From Caballeronia terrestris (GTDB lineage Bacteria > Pseudomonadota > Gammaproteobacteria > Burkholderiales > Burkholderiaceae), in assembly GCF_001544515.1 (NCBI RefSeq), contig NZ_FCOL02000017.1, forward strand, positions 1 to 64,000: DNA of 64,000 nucleotides, read 5' to 3'. The stretch's first letter is position 1. The number at the start of each line of letters is the position of its first letter. Below are positions 38,753-47,725 of this stretch, one piece after another. The notes beneath the pieces are model-generated. The model was given only the letters and a program-made list of their open reading frames with translations. It ran no database searches and was not told the origin of the DNA. Position numbers and translations under genes: made by a program.

Positions 38753-39507
38753 TGCGATTCCTTGGAAGCAACATGCACGGAGAACGTCTGAGCGACATAA
38801 TGCGCTGAAACATCGAACTCGGCCGATGCGGCGTCTATAGGTTTCGCCGCGGCGCCGGTCGATACCCAGTCGCCGCGACGCAACGTGACGCCACGTTCGC
38901 GCGCGTGAGCGAGAAGGTGCGCGAGCGCAGCGACCGGGTCCGATGCTTCGTCGCCGTAGAGTCCATGAGCGGGCGGTGCGCCGTCGGCTTTGACGACCAC
39001 ACTCGCAACGATATCCGCGATCGAATGCGGATCGATTTGCGGACCCAACACGAACGCTTCGAAGCCGACATTGTCGCTCGCAAAAGCGGGCTGGCCGACG
39101 GCCCTACGATCTTTGAATCTCGACAGCACAAATTCGAAGCCGACGTGCGTCGCGCTCACTATGCTCATCGGATCGACGATCTGAGCATCTGGCGCGACAT
39201 CGACGCCCAGAACGAATACGATTTCAAACTCGATCGTCACCGGACGCAGTTGCGGCAGAATCACCGTCTCGCTTAAGGCATAACAACGCGACGCCAGCAA
39301 CTGGCCGATCAAAGGCCGATGCGCATCAGCGGCACGCATCGCAGCAGGGCTGCCGACGCCCAGCTTCCAGCCAACGCGCTTTTCGCCTGTCAGTGCAATG
39401 AACGCATCCTGCGCGTCGTATCCTTCTTCAAGCGTCGTTAAGCGTGTCGGTGGCTGGTCGAGTTGTCGTCCAGCGCGCCATGCTTCGATTAGTGCCTTCG
39501 AGTTCAT
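38749..39507 (-). CDS. 2-keto-4-pentenoate hydratase-like protein (FAH superfamily)
   Basis: 252 residues. Related enzymes add water to 2-keto-4-enoates or decarboxylate 2-oxo acids using a bound divalent metal. KRVGWKLGVGSPAAM and VTIEFEIVFVLG supply the expected acidic metal ligand region, and TLRRGDWVSTGAAAKPI is the conserved C-terminal segment. It overlaps both neighbours by 4 bases, so it belongs firmly to this operon. The true reaction here depends on the unknown pathway. Confidence 0.84.
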   Translation of the reverse strand: MNSKALIEAWRAGRQLDQPPTRLTTLEEGYDAQDAFIALTGEKRVGWKLGVGSPAAMRAADAHRPLIGQLLASRCYALSETVILPQLRPVTIEFEIVFVLGVDVAPDAQIVDPMSIVSATHVGFEFVLSRFKDRRAVGQPAFASDNVGFEAFVLGPQIDPHSIADIVASVVVKADGAPPAHGLYGDEASDPVAALAHLLAHARERGVTLRRGDWVSTGAAAKPIDAASAEFDVSAHYVAQTFSVHVASKESQ

Positions 39508-40403
39508 TGCGTCTCCGTTGCATCACGTCTAAAGCTCGCGCCGTTGAGATCCTCGAATACTTTGATCATGCCGCCTTTGTCGTCGTCGCCGAAACCCTTT
39601 AGCAAGGCCATCTGGAACGTTGCAGTGGCCGCTGCAAGCACCGGCATCGGAATGCCCGCGCGCGCGCCGAGTTCGGCTGCGCTGACGAGATCCTTGTACG
39701 CGTGACGCATCGGATAGCCATCGGAGAAATGATCTTGCAGGATGCGAGGAATGAAGAACTCGGAGGCATAGCTTCGACCCGTGCCCGAATTGACGATACG
39801 TCCGGTCTTTTCGGGATCGAGGCCAAGCTTCGCGGCCATCGGAAGGATTTCGGCGAGTGCCGCGCAGTTCATGTCGAATAGCAACTGGTTGACCAGCTTG
39901 GCGAGCTGTCCGCTACCGACTTCGCCCATGTGCTCGATGGTGCTCGCGAACGTTTCGAGAAAGGGCTTCACTGAGTCAAGAGCCGTTGCATCGCCACCGC
40001 ACATGACGGCGAGCGTTCCGTCGATTGCGCGCGCTTCCATGCCTGAAACAGGGGCGTCGATAAAGTGGATGCCGCGTTCTCTCAGCTTGTGGGCAAGTTC
40101 CAGCGTCACGCCATAGCCGATTGTGCTCGTGTCTACGATGGTCTGTCCGGGCTTCATAAGGTTCGCAATACCGGCCTCACCGACCAACACATCGCTCACT
40201 GCTTCGCCATTCGGCAACGATAGGAACACGACGTCAGCGCTTGCCAATTCGTGAGGCTGGGTGGTCGTGCGCACGCCATGGCTTTCGAACTCGGCGTAGC
40301 TTTTCGTATCCGCTGAGGACACCGTCAATCGTTTGCCGCTCTTTAGCAGATTCAAGGCCATGGGCTTTCCCATCCTTCCCAGGCCGACAAAAGCGAGTTC
40401 CAT
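39504..40403 (-). CDS. Beta-hydroxyacid dehydrogenase family (GarR/MmsB-like)
   Basis: 299 residues, first gene of the operon. The Rossmann start FVGLGRMGKPMALNLL binds NAD(P); the substrate motif DAPVSGMEARA and catalytic lysine in GQLAKLVNQ follow. Relatives reduce tartronate semialdehyde or oxidise 3-hydroxyisobutyrate. With the dehydratase, hydratase-like and decarboxylating dehydrogenase genes it forms a plausible route for a hydroxylated carboxylic acid. Divergent from a LysR regulator 136 bases away. Confidence 0.88.
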   Translation of the reverse strand: MELAFVGLGRMGKPMALNLLKSGKRLTVSSADTKSYAEFESHGVRTTTQPHELASADVVFLSLPNGEAVSDVLVGEAGIANLMKPGQTIVDTSTIGYGVTLELAHKLRERGIHFIDAPVSGMEARAIDGTLAVMCGGDATALDSVKPFLETFASTIEHMGEVGSGQLAKLVNQLLFDMNCAALAEILPMAAKLGLDPEKTGRIVNSGTGRSYASEFFIPRILQDHFSDGYPMRHAYKDLVSAAELGARAGIPMPVLAAATATFQMALLKGFGDDDKGGMIKVFEDLNGASFRRDATETQ

Positions 40404-40539
40404 AGCATCCCGTTTGGTTGCATACTGTTCGGCTGGCGCAAGTTCGCTAACGCAGCGCCGCTCATCGGTTCAGGCATTCTATTGAACGCGCAACCACGAG
40501 GAAAATACTTTTGATGAATCTCCGGCATCGCTTCTGAAT

Positions 40540-41418
40540 ATGGACATTCGCGTATTGCGCTATTGCGAAGCGGTCGCGCGTTTAGGCAACATTACCCACG
40601 CCGCCGATGAACTGCACGTCGCACAGCCGGCTCTGAGCGTCGCCATCAAGAAACTCGAAACCGAACTCGGCGTGACGTTATTCGCACGCAGCAGGAACCG
40701 GCCTGTCACGCTGACGCCCGAGGGCGCGCTCCTGATGCGTCGCGCAAAGCGCATGTTCCAGGAGCTCGAATCAGCACGCACGGAACTGGCCGACGCGCGC
40801 GAACTACGCGCGGGAAGCGTGCGCGTCGGCATGCCGCCGATGTACGGCCTGCGGTACTTTCCATCGCTGATGAAGGCATTTCACGCACGTTATCCCGGCA
40901 TCGACGTCACGGCGATCGAAGGCAGCGCGGGCGAGATCAAGACCTTGCTCGAGAACGGCAAGGTGGATCTCGCGATCATCGAAGCGCGGCGGGTGGAGAA
41001 GGGCTGGGCGCGCAAGATCGTCGGAGAGGAGGAGGTGGTGCTCTGTGTCGCTGCTTCGCATGCGCTGGCCCGCAAGCGTCACGTTGAAGACACAGACCTT
41101 GACGGCTTGCCGATGGTCCTGTTCGAAGGCAGCTTCCTGCAAAGAAACGTGCTCGACAATCGCTGTCAGAAGGCGGGCGTCAAGTATCGCGCGGTCTTGC
41201 AGAGCAATTCCGTACCGATGGTCTACCAAGCCGTCGCGGACGGTCTCGGCGCAGCGACGCTCTTGAGGTCGATGGTCGAAGAGGACGAGCGGCTCGTGCC
41301 GCTGTCGTTCGAACCGGCTGAATTTTTCCGCTTCGACCTTTGCTGGCTCGACGAGCAATACATCTCGCGGGCAAATCAGGCGTTCGTGGATTTCGCTACG
41401 GCCCGAACACCACGCTGA
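40540..41418 (+). CDS. LysR-family regulator of the hydroxy-acid operon
   Basis: 292 residues. The helix-turn-helix (RYCEAVARLGNITHAADELH then AQPALSVAIKKLE) and the effector domain (about 90-285) are intact. It resembles the CynR/GltC-like group. Its divergence from the garR-like gene makes it the likely regulator of that operon, with an intermediate as effector. The last 23 bases overlap the convergent histidine kinase gene. Confidence 0.89.
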   Translation: MDIRVLRYCEAVARLGNITHAADELHVAQPALSVAIKKLETELGVTLFARSRNRPVTLTPEGALLMRRAKRMFQELESARTELADARELRAGSVRVGMPPMYGLRYFPSLMKAFHARYPGIDVTAIEGSAGEIKTLLENGKVDLAIIEARRVEKGWARKIVGEEEVVLCVAASHALARKRHVEDTDLDGLPMVLFEGSFLQRNVLDNRCQKAGVKYRAVLQSNSVPMVYQAVADGLGAATLLRSMVEEDERLVPLSFEPAEFFRFDLCWLDEQYISRANQAFVDFATARTPR

Positions 41419-42781
41419 CGATACACCCACCGCCGGGCGCATCGTCGAGCGTGACGCGCGCATGATGCACCCGTGCGATCTCGCGCACGATCGCAAGCCC
41501 GAGTCCGCTGCCCTCGACGTTCTGCGTCGCCGAGCTTCGATAGAAGCGCTCGAACACCGCATCGCGTTCCTGCGGCGCGATGCCGGGACCGTCGTCGATC
41601 ACCTGCAGCAGGGCGCCTTCGGAAGTCTTTGCGACGCGAACCGTTATGACGGACCCGTCGCCCGCGTAGCGGATCGCGTTGTCGATCAGATTGCCGCACA
41701 GTTCGCCCAGCAGGTCGCGCTGTCCGACCACCTTGACCGACCCTTCCTGCTCGAAGCCTAGATCGATATTGCGAGCCCGCGCGACCGGCGACCAGTCGAG
41801 CGTCACGCTGCGCGCAACCTTGTCGAGCGGCAACGTGGCGAGCTTCACCCGATGGCCGCTATCGGCATCGAGCCGGGAAAGCGACAGCAACTGCTGCACG
41901 CCTTTGCCCGCCTGCCGCACCGCGCCGTTCAAACGCTTCAGATGCAGGCTCGTGCGCTCGTCCTTCGTTTCGCGCAACGCGAGTTCCGACTCCGCCTGAA
42001 TCACGGCAAGCGGCGTCTTCAACTGATGCGCGGCATCGGTGAAAAAGCGCCGCCGCGATTCCTGCATTCTTCGCAAGCGCGCGATGTACTGATTGATCGA
42101 CTCGACGAGCGGCTTCACTTCGCGCGGCAGGCCGGCTTCGTCGAGCGGCGCTGGGTCATCGTCGGCGCGGGCCGCGACGGTCGCCGACAAGCGGTTCAGC
42201 GGCCTCAAGCCCCGTCCGACGCCGAGCCACACGATCGCGAGTGCCAGCACGATCAGCATCGCCTCCTGCGTGAGCGAGCCGATCAGTATTTCGCGCGCGA
42301 GCGCCTGGCGCGGCTCGATCGTTTCGCCGATCATGATCCACGCGACGCGCGTTTGCGCCGTCGGCACGTCGTGCACCGGCAGCCTTAGCGCGGCCATGCG
42401 CAACTCCTGGCCGCGATAGGTCGCGTCATAAAAGCGCGTCTGGTAAGGCTCGGGCGTGTCGCGCTTGGGCGGCAACGGCAAATCGCCATAGCCCGTGACG
42501 GCCCGCCCGCCGTCCTCTCGGATCAGGTAATAGATCTTCCCGCCCACGTCAGATTCGAACATCTCCAGCGCGAGATACGGCAGGTCAACTTCGATCTGCC
42601 CGTTCTGCAAACGCGTGCCTTCGCGGATCGACTTGAGCGAGAACGAGAGCGAGCGATCGAACGCGACGTGCGCGGCGCTCATCGCGCGGTGATAGGTGAG
42701 CCAAGCATCGAGCGCGAGCAGCGCGACGAGCGGCAGCAGGAGCCACAGCGAGACCTGTCGCCGCAGGTTGGGCGTCGGCAT
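41396..42781 (-). CDS. Sensor histidine kinase, TctE-like
   Basis: 461 residues. A first helix (about 11-29), a periplasmic sensor region (about 30-165) and a second helix (about 172-190) are followed by a HAMP region, the dimerisation box with phosphorylated H252 (AAHQLKTPLAV), N box NLIDNAIRYA and G boxes DDGPGIAP and GSGLGLAIV. The extracellular domain resembles TctE, which senses tricarboxylates. It begins directly at the tctD-like stop with no gap. Its target is probably the divergent transporter. Confidence 0.9.
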   Translation of the reverse strand: MPTPNLRRQVSLWLLLPLVALLALDAWLTYHRAMSAAHVAFDRSLSFSLKSIREGTRLQNGQIEVDLPYLALEMFESDVGGKIYYLIREDGGRAVTGYGDLPLPPKRDTPEPYQTRFYDATYRGQELRMAALRLPVHDVPTAQTRVAWIMIGETIEPRQALAREILIGSLTQEAMLIVLALAIVWLGVGRGLRPLNRLSATVAARADDDPAPLDEAGLPREVKPLVESINQYIARLRRMQESRRRFFTDAAHQLKTPLAVIQAESELALRETKDERTSLHLKRLNGAVRQAGKGVQQLLSLSRLDADSGHRVKLATLPLDKVARSVTLDWSPVARARNIDLGFEQEGSVKVVGQRDLLGELCGNLIDNAIRYAGDGSVITVRVAKTSEGALLQVIDDGPGIAPQERDAVFERFYRSSATQNVEGSGLGLAIVREIARVHHARVTLDDAPGGGCIVSVVFGP

Positions 42782-43450
42782 CTAGGCTTTCACTTCGAGC
42801 AGATAGCCGAGGCCACGCAGCGTGACGATAGCGACGGCGCTTTTCTCCAGCTTCTTCCTCAACCGATGCACGTAGATTTCTATCGCATCAGCGTTCACCG
42901 ATTCGTCGATGCCGAAGATCTTCTCCGACAGTGTCTCCTTGTTGATCGCGCGGCCGTTGCGCAGGATCAGCACTTCGAGCACGGCGCGTTCGCGCGGTGT
43001 CAGCGCAAGCGGTTCGTCATCGAGCCGAAAGCCGCGATCGACGCTGTCGTAAGCGAGCGGTCCGCACTCCACGCGCGTGTGCTCATGGCCGTGGCTGCGG
43101 CGGATCAGCGCGCGGGCGCGCGCTTCGAGCTCGGTCAGTTCGAACGGCTTCGCGAGATAGTCGTCGGCGCCGAGGTCGAGACCTTTCACGCGATCCTCGA
43201 CCGATCCATGCGCGGTGAGAATAAGCACCGGCACCGGATTGCGACGCTGACGCAAACGCCGCAGGACCTCGAGGCCGTCGAGCTTCGGCAGGCCGAGATC
43301 GAGGATCACGAGCGCGTAGTCCTGCGTGCGCAGGATGTGATCGGCGGCTTCGCCGTCATGCATGCAATCGACCGCGAAGCGCGCTTGCGTGAGCGCGTCC
43401 GTCAGCGATTTGGAGAGAGTGGGATTGTCTTCGACTAGCAGCACGCGCAT
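42782..43450 (-). CDS. OmpR-family response regulator, TctD-like
   Basis: 222 residues. Receiver domain (1-118) with acidic pocket E7-D8, phospho-acceptor D51 (LDLGLPK) and Lys in AKPF; winged-helix DNA-binding domain (about 125-220) with LTPRERAVLEVLILRNGR and VNADAIEIYVHRLRKKLE. OmpR-type regulators bind direct repeats spaced about 11 bases, and three such repeats occur in front of the divergent transporter operon. Its own start codon lies one triplet from a 9-bp tandem repeat. Confidence 0.93.
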   Translation of the reverse strand: MRVLLVEDNPTLSKSLTDALTQARFAVDCMHDGEAADHILRTQDYALVILDLGLPKLDGLEVLRRLRQRRNPVPVLILTAHGSVEDRVKGLDLGADDYLAKPFELTELEARARALIRRSHGHEHTRVECGPLAYDSVDRGFRLDDEPLALTPRERAVLEVLILRNGRAINKETLSEKIFGIDESVNADAIEIYVHRLRKKLEKSAVAIVTLRGLGYLLEVKA

Positions 43451-43453
43451 GAC

Positions 43454-43480
43454 ATTGACCTAAATGACCTGATTGACCTA
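43454..43480. repeat. Three 9-bp tandem repeats at the tctD-like ribosome-binding region
   Basis: ATTGACCTA, AATGACCTG, ATTGACCTA in direct tandem. On the minus strand each copy supplies an AGGTCA, and the copy nearest the start codon provides the only Shine-Dalgarno-like sequence. Copy number could affect translation or be read as a regulator binding array. Confidence 0.65.
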
Positions 43481-43521
43481 AGGGAAATCCATGAGGAAAG
43501 AACGGGGTTTCGGATGGAATT

Positions 43522-43566
43522 TGAACATGAAATGAAAGCGGCCTGAAAGTGCCTGCGACTTACCAT
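43522..43566 (+). promoter_or_regulatory. Predicted OmpR-type binding site and promoter of the Fe(III)-type transporter operon
   Basis: Three 11-bp direct repeats, TGAACATGAAA (43522), TGAAAGCGGCC (43533) and TGAAAGTGCCT (43544), are followed at 43561 by TACCAT, a plausible -10. The third copy falls where a -35 would be and no good -35 is present, as in promoters activated by a bound OmpR-family regulator. Confidence 0.62.
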
Positions 43567-43612
43567 GCGTCCACTCAATCGAACAACTACAGAGCGGATT
43601 CTGGAGGAAGAC

Positions 43613-44713
43613 ATGAAGAAATTGAACCACTCGTTGCGTATCGTGGCCGCGGCCGTTGCTTTCGCCGCTGCGGGGGCCGCCAGCGCGCAAGTGCCTGCGG
43701 GTTATCCCGGAGCGTATCAGTCGGTCATCGACGGTGCGAAGAAAGAAGGCAAGGTGCTGATCTATTCGGTGACGGATACCGCACAGGTTCGCTCGCTCAT
43801 CAAGGACTTCGAGTCGCTGTATGGCGTGAAGGTCGAATACAACGACATGAACAGCACCGAGCTTTACAACCGCTACATCAGCGAGAACGCGGCGAGCAGC
43901 ACGAGCGCCGACGTGCTGTGGTCCTCGGCGATGGACCTGCAAGTCAAGCTCGTCAACGACGGCCTGATGGCGAACTACGAGTCGCCGGAATCCGCGAACC
44001 TGCCGCAATGGTCGCAGTATCAGAAGCAGGCGTACGGCACGACCTACGAGCCGCTCGCGATCGTCTACAACAAGCGCCTCCTGCCCGCGGGCGACGTGCC
44101 GCAAACGCGCGCCGATTTCATCAAGCTGCTGCAGACGCAAGCCGCGAAGTTCAAGGGCAAGGTCACGACCTACGATATCGAAAAGTCGGGCGTCGGCTTC
44201 AACTATCTGACGCAGGATGCACGCGTGAATCCGCAAGTGACGTGGCAACTCGTCAATGCAATGGGCGCGACGAACCCCAAGCTGCAATCGAGCACGGGCG
44301 CGATGATGGAGCGCATCTCGTCGGGCGAAAACCTGATCGGCTACAACATTCTCGGTTCGTATGCGTTCGCCAAGGCGAAGAAGGACCCGTCGATCGGTTA
44401 TGTGTATCCGAAGGATTACACGCTGGTGGTGAGCCGCCTCGTGACGATCTCGAAGAAGGCGAAGAACCCGAATGCGGCGAAGCTGTGGGTGGACTATCTG
44501 CTGTCGAAGCGCGGCCAGACGCTGCTTGCCAACCAGGCTGATCTCTTCTCGATCCGCGCGGATGTCGAAGGCGAAACGTCGATGGCGGGCCTCACCAAGC
44601 AGCTCGGCGATTCGCTCAAGCCGATCCCGATCGGCACCGGCTTGCTCGTCTATCTCGACCAGTCGAAGCGCCTCGAATTTCTCAAGCAATGGCAGCAAGC
44701 GATCAAACGCTAA
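43613..44713 (+). CDS. Fe(III)-type ABC transporter substrate-binding protein
   Basis: 366 residues from the ATG at 43613, with GGAGGA upstream. A signal peptide (IVAAAVAFAAAGAASA) is cleaved near residue 26. The mature protein belongs to the type of binding protein seen in iron(III), phosphonate and small-acid importers: KEGKVLIYSVTDTAQV and FESLYGVKVEYNDMNSTELYNRYI. The iron-binding adjacent tyrosine pair of FbpA is not evident, so a carboxylate or other anion is possible, in line with the TctDE-like regulators. An intercistronic hairpin follows. Confidence 0.87.
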   Translation: MKKLNHSLRIVAAAVAFAAAGAASAQVPAGYPGAYQSVIDGAKKEGKVLIYSVTDTAQVRSLIKDFESLYGVKVEYNDMNSTELYNRYISENAASSTSADVLWSSAMDLQVKLVNDGLMANYESPESANLPQWSQYQKQAYGTTYEPLAIVYNKRLLPAGDVPQTRADFIKLLQTQAAKFKGKVTTYDIEKSGVGFNYLTQDARVNPQVTWQLVNAMGATNPKLQSSTGAMMERISSGENLIGYNILGSYAFAKAKKDPSIGYVYPKDYTLVVSRLVTISKKAKNPNAAKLWVDYLLSKRGQTLLANQADLFSIRADVEGETSMAGLTKQLGDSLKPIPIGTGLLVYLDQSKRLEFLKQWQQAIKR

Positions 44714-44731
44714 GCCCTTAAAGCTCCTCTA

Positions 44732-44751
44732 GCCCGCGCCAAGCCGCGGGC
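44732..44751 (+). repeat. Intercistronic hairpin after the binding-protein gene
   Basis: GCCCGCG (44732-44738) pairs with CGCGGGC (44745-44751) around a 6-base loop, 18 bases after the stop. There is no T-run. It may protect the binding-protein mRNA from 3' decay. Confidence 0.65.
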
Positions 44752-44798
44752 ACTCCCGCAACTCATTCGATGCGTCGCCTAGACGCAGGGGGACACTC

Positions 44799-46565
44799 AT
44801 GCTTACCACAAGCACAAACGAGCCGGCCGCGGTCCTCTCGACCAACGGCGAAGGCAAGGTGCCGAAGCTGCCCGAAGGCGGCTGGCGCGGCCTGGGCGCC
44901 ACGTTCCGCTGGATCGTGATCGCGGTGTTGACGGTGGCGGTGCTGCTGCCGCTTTCGTTCATCGTCTTTCAGAGCCTCTTGAACGCGCCGTTCTTCGATG
45001 CCAACAAGACCTTCGGCATCGCGGGCTTCAAGTTTATTTTCGAAGATCCGGACTTCTGGTCGGCGGTGATGAATTCGTTCATCATCGCGGGCGGCATGCT
45101 CTTCATCTCGATCCCGCTCGGCGGCATTCTCGCGTTCCTGATGGTGCGCACCGACTTGCCGGGCCGCCGCTGGCTCGAACCGATGCTGCTCACGCCGATC
45201 TTCGTTTCGCCGATGGTGCTCGCGTTCGGCTACGTCGTCGCGGCGGGTCCGGTCGGGTTCTATTCGGTGTGGTTCAAGCAACTGTTCGGCGCTGAAAGCG
45301 CACCGTGGTCGATCTATTCGATCTTCGCGATCACGATCATCGTCGGGTTGACGCACGTGCCGCACGTGTATTTGTATTCGTCGGCGGCGTTGCGCAATCT
45401 CGGCTCGGATGTCGAGGAAGCGGCGCGCGTCGCGGGGGCGCGGCCGTTTCGCGTCGCACTCGACGTCAGCCTGCCGATGACGATGCCCGCGCTGCTCTTC
45501 GCCGGCGTGCTCGTATTCTTCCTCGGCTTCGAAGTGTTCGGCCTGCCGCTCGTGCTCGGCGATCCCGAAGGCCACCTCGTGCTCGCGACGTATCTGTACA
45601 AGCTGACGAACAAGCTCGGCGTGCCTTCGTATCACCTGATGGCGGCGGTTGCCGTGTGCATCATCGCGATCACGTTCCCGCTCGTCTTGTTGCAACGTCA
45701 TTTGCTGAAGAGCGCAAACAAGTTCGTCACAGTGAAGGGCAAGGCGGGCCGTCAGACGGTGCTGCCGCTCGGCGCGTGGCGCTGGGTTGCGGTCGCGATC
45801 GTCGCGGTGTGGCTCTTCTGCACCGTGTTCGTGCCGCTTTCGGGCATCGTGCTGCGCGCGTTCGTGACGAACTGGGGCGAGGGCGTCGCGCTCTCCGAAG
45901 TGCTGACGGTCTCGAACTTCGTCGATCTCTTCGAGCAGAGCAACATCGTGCGCGCCATCTACAACACGCTCGGCATCGGCGTAGTTGGCGGGGCGCTCGC
46001 GGTCGGCTTCTACACGCTCGTGGCATTCGCGGGGCACCGTCGCAACGACTGGGGCACGCGTCTCCTCGACTATCTCGTGCTGCTGCCGCGCGCGGTGCCG
46101 GGCGTGCTCGCCGGTCTCGCGTTCCTGTGGATCTTCCTCTTCGTGCCCGGCATCAAGGAACTCAAGAACTCGATGTGGAGCATCTGGGTCGCGTACACGG
46201 TCGTGTGGCTCGCCTACGGCATGCGTTTGATTCAAAGCGCGTTGCTGCAAGTCGGACCCGAGCTCGAGGAAGCAGGACGCAGCGTCGGCGGCACGCGCGG
46301 CCGCGTGAGCCTCGACGTAACGCTGCCGCTCGTGCGCTTCGGCCTGCTCGCTGCGTGGCTCCTGATCTTCATGATCTTCGAGCGCGAGTATTCGACGGCG
46401 GTCTACCTGCTTTCCCCCGGCACCGAAGTGATCGGCGCGTTGCTCGTCTCGCTGTGGGCGACGGGCGCGGTCGATCAGGTCGCGGCGCTTTCTGTCATCA
46501 ACATCGCGATGGTCGGCGTGGGTCTCGCCGTGGCATTGCGCTTCGGAGTGAAACTTCATGGATAA
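44799..46565 (+). CDS. Fe(III)-type ABC transporter permease, two fused membrane domains
   Basis: 588 residues with about 12 helices, two BPD_transp_1 domains in one chain as in FbpB/AfuB. Each has an EAA loop: EEAARVAGARPFRVALDVSLP near residue 207 and EEAGRSVGGTRGRVSLDVTLP near 490. It forms the whole inner-membrane channel. The 3' end overlaps the ATPase gene by 8 bases. Confidence 0.91.
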   Translation: MLTTSTNEPAAVLSTNGEGKVPKLPEGGWRGLGATFRWIVIAVLTVAVLLPLSFIVFQSLLNAPFFDANKTFGIAGFKFIFEDPDFWSAVMNSFIIAGGMLFISIPLGGILAFLMVRTDLPGRRWLEPMLLTPIFVSPMVLAFGYVVAAGPVGFYSVWFKQLFGAESAPWSIYSIFAITIIVGLTHVPHVYLYSSAALRNLGSDVEEAARVAGARPFRVALDVSLPMTMPALLFAGVLVFFLGFEVFGLPLVLGDPEGHLVLATYLYKLTNKLGVPSYHLMAAVAVCIIAITFPLVLLQRHLLKSANKFVTVKGKAGRQTVLPLGAWRWVAVAIVAVWLFCTVFVPLSGIVLRAFVTNWGEGVALSEVLTVSNFVDLFEQSNIVRAIYNTLGIGVVGGALAVGFYTLVAFAGHRRNDWGTRLLDYLVLLPRAVPGVLAGLAFLWIFLFVPGIKELKNSMWSIWVAYTVVWLAYGMRLIQSALLQVGPELEEAGRSVGGTRGRVSLDVTLPLVRFGLLAAWLLIFMIFEREYSTAVYLLSPGTEVIGALLVSLWATGAVDQVAALSVINIAMVGVGLAVALRFGVKLHG

Positions 46566-47625
46566 GCTCACAGTCGATAATCTGTTCCTGAGCTACGGCA
46601 CCAATCCGATTCTGAAGGGCGTGTCGTTCGAACTGAAAGCGGGTGAGGTGGTGTGTCTGCTCGGCGCGTCGGGCAGCGGCAAGACGACGCTGCTGCGCGC
46701 GGTGGCCGGCCTCGAACAGCCGTCCGATGGCCGCATCAGCCTCGACAAGCAAGTCTTTTTCGATGGCGCGAAGCACATCGATTGCCCCGTCGAGCAGCGC
46801 TCGCTCGGGCTCGTGTTCCAGTCGTATGCGCTGTGGCCGCATCGCACCGTGGCGGAAAACGTCGGGTATGGTTTGAAGCTGCGCAAGGTGTCGTCGGCGG
46901 AACAGAAGCGCCGCGTGCAGAGCGCGCTCGATCAGCTCGGCCTTGGTCATCTCGCGGCGCGCTTTCCGTATCAATTGTCGGGCGGGCAGCAGCAGCGCGT
47001 GGCGATTGCGCGGGCGCTCGTCTATAACCCGCCGGTGATCCTGCTCGATGAGCCGCTCTCCAATCTCGATGCCAAGCTGCGCGAAGAAGCGCGCGCGTGG
47101 CTGCGTGAACTGATCGTGTCATTGGGTTTGTCGGCGCTTTGCGTGACGCACGACCAGACCGAAGCGATGGCGATGTCGGACCGCATCCTGCTGTTGCGCA
47201 ATGGCCGTATCGAACAGGAAGGCACGCCTGCGGAGCTCTACGGCTCGCCGCGCTCGCTCTATACGGCGGAGTTCATGGGCAGCAACAATCGCATCGACGC
47301 GAAGGTGACGTCGATCGACGGTGAACGCGTCATGCTCAAGGGCGACGGCTTTCAGCTCGAAGCACGCGCGAAGGAAGCGCTGCAGCCGGGCCAGGATGCG
47401 CAGGCCGTGATTCGCCTCGAACGCGTGCGGGTGGCGGACGGTCCCGGCGCGAACCGCGTTCAGGCAAGCCTCGTCACGTCGATGTATCTCGGCGATCGCT
47501 GGGAGTATCTGTTCCATTGCGGCGACCTGCGTTTTCGCGCATTCGGTCACACGCCACGCGATCCGGGCAATCACTGGGTCGAGTTTCCGGCCAACGATTG
47601 CTGGGCGTTCGCGCAAGCCAGCTAA
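46558..47625 (+). CDS. Fe(III)-type ABC transporter ATP-binding protein
   Basis: 355 residues. Walker A GASGSGKTT starts at residue 36, signature LSGGQQQR, Walker B VILLDEPLSNLD, and switch histidine in CVTHDQ. A C-terminal TOBE-like domain of about 110 residues follows (IDAKVTSIDGERV onward). It drives import through the fused permease. The start overlaps the permease gene, showing a three-gene operon of binding protein, permease and ATPase. Confidence 0.93.
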   Translation: MDKLTVDNLFLSYGTNPILKGVSFELKAGEVVCLLGASGSGKTTLLRAVAGLEQPSDGRISLDKQVFFDGAKHIDCPVEQRSLGLVFQSYALWPHRTVAENVGYGLKLRKVSSAEQKRRVQSALDQLGLGHLAARFPYQLSGGQQQRVAIARALVYNPPVILLDEPLSNLDAKLREEARAWLRELIVSLGLSALCVTHDQTEAMAMSDRILLLRNGRIEQEGTPAELYGSPRSLYTAEFMGSNNRIDAKVTSIDGERVMLKGDGFQLEARAKEALQPGQDAQAVIRLERVRVADGPGANRVQASLVTSMYLGDRWEYLFHCGDLRFRAFGHTPRDPGNHWVEFPANDCWAFAQAS

Positions 47626-47651
47626 CTCTTTCCACTGATACGAAGCGAAGT

Positions 47652-47679
47652 CCCGCGCGACGCATGTGCGTCGCGCGGG
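47652..47679 (+). repeat. Perfect long hairpin between the ATPase gene and porin
   Basis: CCCGCGCGACGCA (47652-47664) and TGCGTCGCGCGGG (47667-47679) pair over 13 bases. A second small hairpin, ATGCGC-TC-GCGCAT, follows at 47681-47694. There is no T-run, so it may weaken read-through into the porin gene or stabilise either mRNA. Confidence 0.8.
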
Positions 47680-47725
47680 CATGCGCTCGCGCATCGAAAA
47701 CTAAAATCACAACGGAGGAAGACGC

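Noticed and set aside
44763..46571. 602-codon minus-strand open frame opposite the fused permease
   Set aside because: Extremely Arg/His/Glu-rich, the mirror of hydrophobic codons in the permease.
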